The notes under the pieces are model-generated. The model did not search any database. It was not told the DNA's origin and was given only the letters and a program-made list of their open reading frames with translations. Positions 57,336 to 64,000 of a DNA stretch of 64,000 nt are shown piece after piece (position 1 is the stretch's first letter; each line of letters begins with the position of its first letter). This DNA comes from a bacterium (GTDB lineage Bacteria; Verrucomicrobiota; Verrucomicrobiia; Limisphaerales; UBA11358): positions 1 to 64,000 of the forward strand of contig JAKALA010000008.1 in the NCBI GenBank assembly GCA_021813325.1, written 5' to 3'. Both the position numbers and the translations under genes were made by a program.

Positions 57336-59695
57336 GCTTTTGCGCCAAATGCTGGATGGTGACGGGACTTGCCTCCGCGCTATTTTTTCAGATTCCAAGC
57401 TCAGCCCTCAAGGCCGACTCGTTGGTGGATGCGGTCAATCCACTGATCGGCGCCAGCACGAGTATTGAATATGGCGAGGGCAAAACGTTTCCCGGAGCGG
57501 CCACGCCGTTTGGTTTGGTGCAGTTAAGCCCGGACACCATTACCGGCGGGGACAACGGACCGGGCTATTCGCACGAGCACACCACGATTGAAGGTTTCAG
57601 TTTCATCCACATGAGCGGCATTGGCTGGTATGGTGATTTCGGCAATTTTCTGGTGATGCCGACCACAGGGCCATTGCACACCGCCAGCGGGGTGAAGGGC
57701 GGGGGAGATGGCTATCGTTCGCGCTTCAGCCATGACACCGAAGTGGCCAAGGCGGGATATTATGCCGTGACGTTGAGTGATTATTCCGTGCGCGCCGAAG
57801 CCACGGCGGCACCTCATGCCGGCATTTTGCGCTTCACGTTTCCGCAGAACGATGAAAGCCGCATTCAAATTGATCTGGCTCGGCGCATTGGTGGAACTTC
57901 TTCCCGCCAATACGTCAAAGTGGTGGATGACCATACGATTGAGGGCTGGATGAAATGTCCGCCGGAATGCGGCGGCTGGGGCAACGGCGATGGCAAGGCG
58001 AATTACACGGTTTATTTTTATGCCCAGTTCAGCCGGCCATTGAAAAAGTTTGGTGTCTGGTCGGCCGACATTCCCAAAGACTGGGTGCGAAAACGCGACG
58101 AAGTCGTCAGCCAAAAATATCGTGAGGTTGTGGCGGCCGCGAAGGTGCTGGACGGCTGCCAGGAAATGGAAGGCGATCATCTGGGCTTTTTCAGCGAGTT
58201 TGCGACGACCAATGGCGAGCCGGTTTTGCTGAAGGCCGGAATTTCATTTGTGGACGTGGCCGGGGCGAGGGAGAATCTGGAACACGACATTCCCGGCTGG
58301 GATTTCAACGTGGTGCGGGCGCAATCAAAGGCGCTTTGGGAAAAGGCATTCTCTGGCATCGCCATCAAGGGGGGAAATGCCGTCCAGCATGAAGCGTTTG
58401 CCACCGCGATGTATCATTCCATGCTTGATCCCCGGGCGTATTCGGATGTGAACGGCAATTATAAAGGCGCCGACGGCCGGGTGCATCGCGCCGAGCATTT
58501 CACCTACCGCACCATTTTCAGCGGCTGGGATGTGTTTCGCAGTGAGTTTCCCTTACTCACGATCATTCGCCCCGATGTGGTGAATGACGAGGTGAATTCG
58601 CTCATGCAGCAGGCGGAATTGAGCGGCAACGGTTATCTGGCCCGCTGGGAATTGGTGGCGATAGAATCCGGCTGCATGATCGGCGATCCGGCAGTCTCAG
58701 TCATTGCCGATGCGTATCTCAAAGGGATCCGCGGCTACGATGCACAGGAGGCTTACAAATTGTGCCGCCAGACGGTGGAGTTGGATCGTGAGAACGGAAA
58801 CCTGCGGCCTGAATATCGCCAGCTTGGCTTTGCTCCAGGCAGTGTTTCGGTGACGCTGGAAGACGCTTACTTTGATTACTGCGCCGGACGTTTCGCGGAG
58901 GCCTTGGGCAAAACCGATGATGCCAAACGGCTCATGCAACGTTCCCAAAACTACCGGAATATCTACGATCCCGCCGTGGGCAACATGCACGCGAAGAACG
59001 CCGACGGTTCCTGGACGAAATGGGAGGGCGCCACCAAGCAGGGGCAGGGCTGTGTCGAGAGCGATCCGTATCAGCAGGGCTGGTTTGTGCCGCAGGACGT
59101 GGCGGGGCTGATGGATTTGATGGGACACGATTATTTTGTTCGTTACCTGACCGAGTTTTTTGAGAAAACACCGCTGACCTTCAAGTGGAACGATTATTAC
59201 AACCACGCCAATGAACCGGTGCATCATGTCGCCTATTTGTTTGCCTATGCGGGCAAGCCGTGGCTGACGCAGAAATGCTCCCGCATCATCATGGATCACG
59301 CCTATGGCGCCGGCGTAAAAGGCTTGTGCGGCAACGAAGACGTGGGCCAGATGTCCGCCTGGTATATTCTCAGTGCGGCGGGCCTCCATCCGGTTTCACC
59401 GGTGGACGGTATTTATGTCATCGGCAGCCCGCTGTTTGCGGAAACCACCTTCCAACTCGATCCGGCATATTATCCCGGCAAAACCTTCACCATTCGTGCC
59501 CGGAACAATTCCGCGAAAAACATGTATGTGCAATCGGCCACGCTGAATGGCAAGCCACTGAACCGCGCCTGGCTGCGCCACGCGGAAATCGCCGCCGGCG
59601 GCACGCTGGAATTGGTGATGGGACCGCAGCCAAACGAGAATTGGGGATCGGCGCCGGATGAATTGCCACCGCGCAATTTTCCATCTACTAAGTAG
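57332..59695 (+). CDS. Exported GH92 alpha-mannosidase
   Basis: 787 residues with an N-terminal signal-like segment. Calcium-dependent exo-alpha-mannosidase fold: SLVDAVNPLIGAST and FPGAATPFGLVQLSPDT at the start, TIFSGWDVFRSEFPLLT in the middle, HANEPVHHVAYLFAYAG (general acid Glu) and GNEDVGQMSAWYILSAAG (catalytic-base Asp region; usual D-D is E-D here). Linkage specificity among alpha-1,2/1,3/1,4 mannosides cannot be read. Coupled to the SGNH gene by ATGA and followed by the GH38 gene after three bases. Confidence 0.93.
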   Translation: MSFCAKCWMVTGLASALFFQIPSSALKADSLVDAVNPLIGASTSIEYGEGKTFPGAATPFGLVQLSPDTITGGDNGPGYSHEHTTIEGFSFIHMSGIGWYGDFGNFLVMPTTGPLHTASGVKGGGDGYRSRFSHDTEVAKAGYYAVTLSDYSVRAEATAAPHAGILRFTFPQNDESRIQIDLARRIGGTSSRQYVKVVDDHTIEGWMKCPPECGGWGNGDGKANYTVYFYAQFSRPLKKFGVWSADIPKDWVRKRDEVVSQKYREVVAAAKVLDGCQEMEGDHLGFFSEFATTNGEPVLLKAGISFVDVAGARENLEHDIPGWDFNVVRAQSKALWEKAFSGIAIKGGNAVQHEAFATAMYHSMLDPRAYSDVNGNYKGADGRVHRAEHFTYRTIFSGWDVFRSEFPLLTIIRPDVVNDEVNSLMQQAELSGNGYLARWELVAIESGCMIGDPAVSVIADAYLKGIRGYDAQEAYKLCRQTVELDRENGNLRPEYRQLGFAPGSVSVTLEDAYFDYCAGRFAEALGKTDDAKRLMQRSQNYRNIYDPAVGNMHAKNADGSWTKWEGATKQGQGCVESDPYQQGWFVPQDVAGLMDLMGHDYFVRYLTEFFEKTPLTFKWNDYYNHANEPVHHVAYLFAYAGKPWLTQKCSRIIMDHAYGAGVKGLCGNEDVGQMSAWYILSAAGLHPVSPVDGIYVIGSPLFAETTFQLDPAYYPGKTFTIRARNNSAKNMYVQSATLNGKPLNRAWLRHAEIAAGGTLELVMGPQPNENWGSAPDELPPRNFPSTK

Positions 59696-59698
59696 CGT

Positions 59699-62269
59699 GT
59701 GTTGAAATTCATTAAACGGCTCGCTTGGATGCTCGCGTTTTGTTGCGCCGGCAATGGGGTCTTCGCCGCGCCAACGGCCTGGTTTGTGGACGGATACCAC
59801 GGCGGCATTTATGGTCATTACCCGCCGTCCTTCACCCGTTTCATGGTGGATGCCTTGAACGCCCATCCAGATTGGAAACTGAACTTGGAGATTGAACCCG
59901 TCACCTGGGATTTTGTTCAAACGAACACGCCGGAAGACTACGCCGCCTTCCTAAAGCTTGCGGCCGATCAATCCGTCAAGGGCCGGATCGAATTTGTGAA
60001 CCCCGCCTACGGGCAAAGCTATCTCTGGACGGCTTCGGGAGAGAGCATGATTCAGCAATTCCATATCGGAATGCGCAAGATTCGGGAACACTTTACGAAT
60101 GCGGAGTTTCAAACTTATAGTTCTGAAGAACCTTGCTTTACCAGCGCGCTGCCGGGAATTCTCAAGTCGTTTGGTTTTGATCACGCCGTGTTGAAAAACC
60201 CCAATACCTGCTGGGGCGGTTACACCCGGGCGTTTGGCGGTGAACTGGTGAACTGGATTGGGCCGGATGGCACTGGCATTCCGACGGTGCCGCGCTACGC
60301 AATCGAATCGCTCAAACCCGGTTCCACCTGGGAAACCATGGCTTGCGCCAATGCGCCTGAATATGTGGATGCCGCGATTCAAGCGGGCATTCAACATCCG
60401 GTTGGAATGTGTTTGCAGGACGCCGGCTGGCGCTTCGGGCCGTGGCTGGATTATGTGCATGGCTCCTATGAACCGTCGATTTCCACGACCTGGCGAAATT
60501 ATTTTGAAAACATCGCCATCAAAACGCCGGGGCAGGATTGGCATTTCAACCAGGAAGACGTCCAGGTGAGCCTGGTTTGGGGTTCCCAAGTGTTGCAAGG
60601 CATCGCCCGGAATGTTCATCGCGCGGAAAATCGCATCGTGGCTGCTGAAAAGCTGGCCACGCTTGCCTCCGTCTTTGGAGACGAGAACTGGCCAGAAGCC
60701 AAATTTGAAAACGCTTGGGAATCGCTGTTGTTGTCGCAACACCACGATTGCTGGATTGTTCCTTACAATGGCCGGCGTAACAACACCTGGGCTGACAAGG
60801 TTGCCGCTTGGACCAGCAACACGGTTCAGCAAAGCAGCGAGATTGCCCGAAATGCGATGGAAACCTTGGCTCCACCAGGGGCGAATGACGCTCCGTATCA
60901 GGTGCGGGTTTTCAATACTCTTGCGATTGGCCGGACGAATGCGGTGATCGTGGATCTGCCGGAACATTGGGCGGGCAATCCAATCATCAAAGATCAGACT
61001 GGAAAAGCGATGGCGTCCCAAGGTATCGACGGAAATCAAAAGCTTCTGTTTTCCGCTCCGGTGCCGCCGCTGGGCTACGAAATATTTGTGATGGAGCCCG
61101 GCGCCAAGTCGGATGCGCCCAAGCCGCTGGTCTCCGTCCAAACCAACGGATGCACCATCATCGACACGGATCTTTATCGAATCGAACTTGATCCTGCTCA
61201 TGGAGGTGTGATTCGCAGCCTGGTCACCAAGCAATTGAGCCGGCGTGAATGGTGTCAGCCTGGCGGCGAACGTTCCCTCAACGAATTGCGGGGATATTTC
61301 ACTCAAGCCGGGAAGTTTTTTTCGTCCGCCGACAACCCAGCCAGGATTGAAATTCTGGAAAATGGCCCGGTGCGCGCACAGGTTCGTGTGACTGGCCAGA
61401 TCGCTTCAAATCCGTTTTCTCAAGTCATCACGGTCACTGAGGGCCAGCGGCGGATCGACTGCCATGTCCGGATTGATTGGCAGAGCAATGTTCGGGTAGG
61501 TTCCGATTTTGAAACAAAGGATTCCTTCCATCGCGAACACGATCGGAAAGCCTTTTACGATGATCGCTTTAAATTGCAGGTTTTGTTCCCGGTCAGCTTG
61601 AAACAGCAAAAAATATTTAAGGACGCTCCGTTCGACGTTACGGCCAGCAAGCTTCCAGACACATTTTTTGATTCATGGAGGAACATTAAAAACAACATCA
61701 TTTTGAATTGGGTGGATGCGTTTGATCCCGAAGAAAAGCTCGGATTTTCTTTATTTACCGATCACACCACCAGTTACGCGCATGGCCCCCAAGATCCACT
61801 CGGGCTGACGCTGCTTTTTTCCGGGGTGGGGTTATGGGGACGCGATTATCATATTCACGGTCCAACCGATGTGAATTATTCGTTCATGCCGCATGCTGGC
61901 AACTGGGATCAAGCGCAAGTGGAAGCAGAGAACGGCGCGTGGAATGAGCCGTTACTGGCTCAAGTCTATCACACGATGAACAACGCGAAATCCGCTTGTC
62001 TATCCTTGCTTGCTTTTGATCAATCGGGCTGGGTTGTGCCAACCATGCGCCTGGAGGATGGGAAAGTGATCGTTCGTTTGTTTAATGCCACGGAAAGACC
62101 CATCACTCAACAAGCCGTTTATGCCGGATCCGTCGCCAAAGTGGAGCAGGTGCAACTCAACGGGGCGGTCATTCGCGAAATTCCGTTTGAGAAATCGGCT
62201 GATGGCAAAAGCCATTTTCGCATCAGCTTGCCGGGCTTGGGGGTGGGAACGTTACGAATTACTCGTTGA
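59699..62269 (+). CDS. Exported GH38-like alpha-mannosidase
   Basis: 856 residues from a GTG (TTG next to it), with a signal peptide ending NGVFAAP. The N-terminal (beta/alpha)7 part has WFVDGYHGGIYGHYPPSFTR and EIEPVTWDFVQ. The helical middle has LLLSQHHDCWIVPYNG, the H-H-D block of GH38. A large beta-sandwich C-terminal part follows. The nucleophile Asp, usual in a D-P-F-G context, is not clear here: that region reads YSSEEPCFTSAL. Assignment to GH38 is good, activity less certain. It ends overlapping the convergent gene by eleven bases. Confidence 0.8.
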   Translation: MLKFIKRLAWMLAFCCAGNGVFAAPTAWFVDGYHGGIYGHYPPSFTRFMVDALNAHPDWKLNLEIEPVTWDFVQTNTPEDYAAFLKLAADQSVKGRIEFVNPAYGQSYLWTASGESMIQQFHIGMRKIREHFTNAEFQTYSSEEPCFTSALPGILKSFGFDHAVLKNPNTCWGGYTRAFGGELVNWIGPDGTGIPTVPRYAIESLKPGSTWETMACANAPEYVDAAIQAGIQHPVGMCLQDAGWRFGPWLDYVHGSYEPSISTTWRNYFENIAIKTPGQDWHFNQEDVQVSLVWGSQVLQGIARNVHRAENRIVAAEKLATLASVFGDENWPEAKFENAWESLLLSQHHDCWIVPYNGRRNNTWADKVAAWTSNTVQQSSEIARNAMETLAPPGANDAPYQVRVFNTLAIGRTNAVIVDLPEHWAGNPIIKDQTGKAMASQGIDGNQKLLFSAPVPPLGYEIFVMEPGAKSDAPKPLVSVQTNGCTIIDTDLYRIELDPAHGGVIRSLVTKQLSRREWCQPGGERSLNELRGYFTQAGKFFSSADNPARIEILENGPVRAQVRVTGQIASNPFSQVITVTEGQRRIDCHVRIDWQSNVRVGSDFETKDSFHREHDRKAFYDDRFKLQVLFPVSLKQQKIFKDAPFDVTASKLPDTFFDSWRNIKNNIILNWVDAFDPEEKLGFSLFTDHTTSYAHGPQDPLGLTLLFSGVGLWGRDYHIHGPTDVNYSFMPHAGNWDQAQVEAENGAWNEPLLAQVYHTMNNAKSACLSLLAFDQSGWVVPTMRLEDGKVIVRLFNATERPITQQAVYAGSVAKVEQVQLNGAVIREIPFEKSADGKSHFRISLPGLGVGTLRITR

Positions 62270-64000
62270 ACTTCGCGCGGGCATCGGTTGAGGATGCCAG
62301 CCGTCGGTTGTAACCCGCCGCCGCTCGATTATCCGGTTGGAGCTTCAGCATCGCGCTCATGGCTTCACGGGCCTGCTCCCATTTGTTTTGAGCCACCAGC
62401 GCCCGGGCCAGGATAAAATGTGCGTCCGGCAGAAAATACTTCAATTGGATTGCGCGGCGGGCAGCCGCTTCGGCCTCGTCTGGCTGGCCGAGTCGGAGCG
62501 ATGCCTCGGCTAATCCCAGCCAGACCATCGGATCGCGTTCTTCTGTCTTGAGAGCAGCACGAGCCAGTTCGGCCAGCGGTTGCCATTCGCGAAGTCGCAG
62601 CAGCAACAAGCCCATTTGCCGTAAAATCAATGGATGGGTGGGATTTGTCTGGATGGCTTCATAAACCAACTGGCGGGCCTGGCGAACGTCGCGTTTCGCC
62701 AGAGCCAGTTCTGCGCGTGGCAGCAGGGAAAAAACACCCGGTGGCAGCGTCTCCAGAAGCACTTCGAGCGTCGCTTCCGCGTCAGTTAATCGCCCGAGAT
62801 TCAACTGGCAATGAAACAAGGCGTTGGCAAAGTCATTTCGCTCGGGAAAACTGGCAAACAAATCTTCGAGCACAGGCAAAGCGACGGCAAGTTGCGCTGA
62901 CTCCAGGCAGGATTGCGTGAAATTCCACTGAGCTTCGCGCTGAACGGCCAAGGCTGCCGGCACACCGGATTGAGCAACCGGCGGGGCGATGTCACCGGAA
63001 GAAGCTTCCGTCTCCCAACTGGCCACGCGCTGAATAGCAGGCGGATCCTGGAATGCTTCCACCCAGACACGCCCTTCCATGTCGTCGCCGATCGGCAACC
63101 CGAACCACGTTAAAATGGTTGGGACCACATCCAGCACGCTTGCTCCATGCAACAGCCCGTCCTGAACCAGTTCGGGGCCGCTGGCAGTGATGATCCCCAC
63201 GGGTGACTTCCAGGCATCAGCGTCGTTTTGCGGGAAACCGGCTGGCGGAAAATCCGGACTGCGCACGCCGTGGGCCGAGATAAGCATTGCCGTGGTGTTC
63301 CGTCCCGCCGTTTGCAGCAAAGCCCCGAGCATCCGGTCCAAAATCCGGTATTCCATGCGAACCACGTCCTGATAAAGGTCAAAATCATTCTCGTTGATCC
63401 ACGCTCTTCGTGGCGCGGAGAAGGGCAGGAACCATCGGGAGATGTGACCGGGCGCGGGCAAACGCACGGTGGCAAAGTCCCATTCACAGGTTTGCATCAA
63501 ATGCAGGATGGCGGCGTGATGGGAAAAATCCGCTGTCAACAGCACCCGTAGTTGACCGATCCGACGATCACGCTTTTGATCCACGCGTTTCCATTGCGGG
63601 ATGTATTGCGAAATTAAATCGGCTCCAATCGTTTCCGGACTCACCCGCATCGAGTCGAGCGCATTCGCCAGGAAATTTTGGTTGTAGGTTCCAGGCGATG
63701 CGGGAGGCCAAGGTTTCACACCGGGAGCGGCGGTGGGTTCCGAGTAACGATCAGAGACAATCATCCCGGCATTCTCGGCGCTGCCATGCGTGGCGGGCCA
63801 GCCTACCACCAAACTGCGTTTGTCTGCGCGAGCCAGAATTTCCCACAAGGCGCAAACGCGACGGGCGTGGCGGTTGGTCGGAACGAGCTGCTGATCTTGG
63901 GCATCCCACTCGCGCGAATGAATGATTCCATGACGCCAGGGACGTTTTCCGGTGGCCACGCTCGTCCACAGGGCGGCGGTGTTGAGCGGCTGACAGGCCA
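62259..64000 (-). CDS. Alkaline phosphatase-superfamily phosphodiesterase with C-terminal TPRs, partial
   Basis: The gene enters from the right edge; the frame is open through base 64000, so the true start is outside. Visible are the metallo-hydrolase parts NTAALWTSVATGKRPWRHG (nucleophile Thr region), ISAHGVRSPDFPPAG and SVLDVVPTILTWFGLPIGDD, typical of type I phosphodiesterase/nucleotide pyrophosphatases. The last ~200 residues are TPR repeats (for example MVWLGLAEASLRLGQPDEAE). Such fusions occur in this phylum; substrate unknown. Confidence 0.82.
   Translation of the reverse strand, partial: ACQPLNTAALWTSVATGKRPWRHGIIHSREWDAQDQQLVPTNRHARRVCALWEILARADKRSLVVGWPATHGSAENAGMIVSDRYSEPTAAPGVKPWPPASPGTYNQNFLANALDSMRVSPETIGADLISQYIPQWKRVDQKRDRRIGQLRVLLTADFSHHAAILHLMQTCEWDFATVRLPAPGHISRWFLPFSAPRRAWINENDFDLYQDVVRMEYRILDRMLGALLQTAGRNTTAMLISAHGVRSPDFPPAGFPQNDADAWKSPVGIITASGPELVQDGLLHGASVLDVVPTILTWFGLPIGDDMEGRVWVEAFQDPPAIQRVASWETEASSGDIAPPVAQSGVPAALAVQREAQWNFTQSCLESAQLAVALPVLEDLFASFPERNDFANALFHCQLNLGRLTDAEATLEVLLETLPPGVFSLLPRAELALAKRDVRQARQLVYEAIQTNPTHPLILRQMGLLLLRLREWQPLAELARAALKTEERDPMVWLGLAEASLRLGQPDEAEAAARRAIQLKYFLPDAHFILARALVAQNKWEQAREAMSAMLKLQPDNRAAAGYNRRLASSTDARAKFNE

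Overview
The window is about 57% G+C by eye and gene-dense. Its gene content suggests a Verrucomicrobiota bacterium, probably of the Pedosphaera/Limisphaera type. The reasons are the mix of Tat-exported Gfo/Idh/MocA oxidoreductases, DUF1080 and ThuA proteins, a sulfatase, GH43/GH92/GH38 enzymes, verrucomicrobial-style pseudopilins and a pyrophosphate-type phosphofructokinase. This is inference from families; no rRNA gene is present to prove it.

Region 1 (1-7451) is the accessory part. It starts with an integron-attC-like site next to an isoprenylcysteine methyltransferase-like gene, a frameshifted IS630-family transposase remnant, and the housekeeping gene pyrD. From about 2.5 to 7.2 kb there is a composite defence/mobile locus. 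A RAYT (REP-associated tyrosine transposase) gene sits among five copies of a ~60-90 bp palindromic element. A large type IIG (Eco57I-like) restriction-modification gene is split, with its C-terminus at 3914-4126 and its N-terminus at 5718-7184. The space between holds a complete BglII-like restriction enzyme and its DNA methyltransferase. Three of the palindromic elements lie in frame inside the type IIG N-terminal piece and are translated as a recurring peptide. The right edge of the locus truncates a GDSL/SGNH hydrolase gene.

Region 2 (7456-30460) is mostly core metabolism and information processing: hpf-amidohydrolase-bioF-bioA (minus strand), rpoN, dusB, ftsH, then DUF151-holA-STAS (minus), a GH43 enzyme, cobalamin-dependent metH, a DUF309 protein with an overlapping epimerase, a CoA-binding protein, PPi-dependent pfk, gmhB and glmS. 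A candidate sigma-54 (-24/-12) promoter lies in the rpoN/hpf divergent region. metH carries an in-frame 91 bp array of four hairpins in an interdomain linker.

Region 3 (30464-41000) holds a coiled-coil membrane protein, a Tat-type Gfo/Idh oxidoreductase, uppS with an overlapping RluA-type pseudouridine synthase, an L7Ae-like protein coupled to a DEAD-box helicase, an MFS transporter, ApbE and an Agl23-like membrane protein.

Region 4 (40956-49397) looks like a sugar-oxidation locus: DoxX, a Gfo/Idh lipoprotein and a discoidin-like protein form one operon, next to another Tat-type Gfo/Idh. Divergent from these run a TIM-barrel sugar epimerase/isomerase, a cytoplasmic Gfo/Idh, a DUF1080 protein and a ThuA protein. 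The set resembles the 3-keto-glycoside route of glycoside cleavage.

Region 5 (49400-64000) has a gene-poor AT-rich stretch, a fibronectin III protein, a pseudopilin and a LiaS/NarX-type two-component system on the minus strand, then a same-strand series of sulfatase, GDSL hydrolase, GH92 and GH38 alpha-mannosidases that suggests mannose-rich or sulfated glycan breakdown. It ends with a phosphodiesterase/TPR protein that runs off the right edge.
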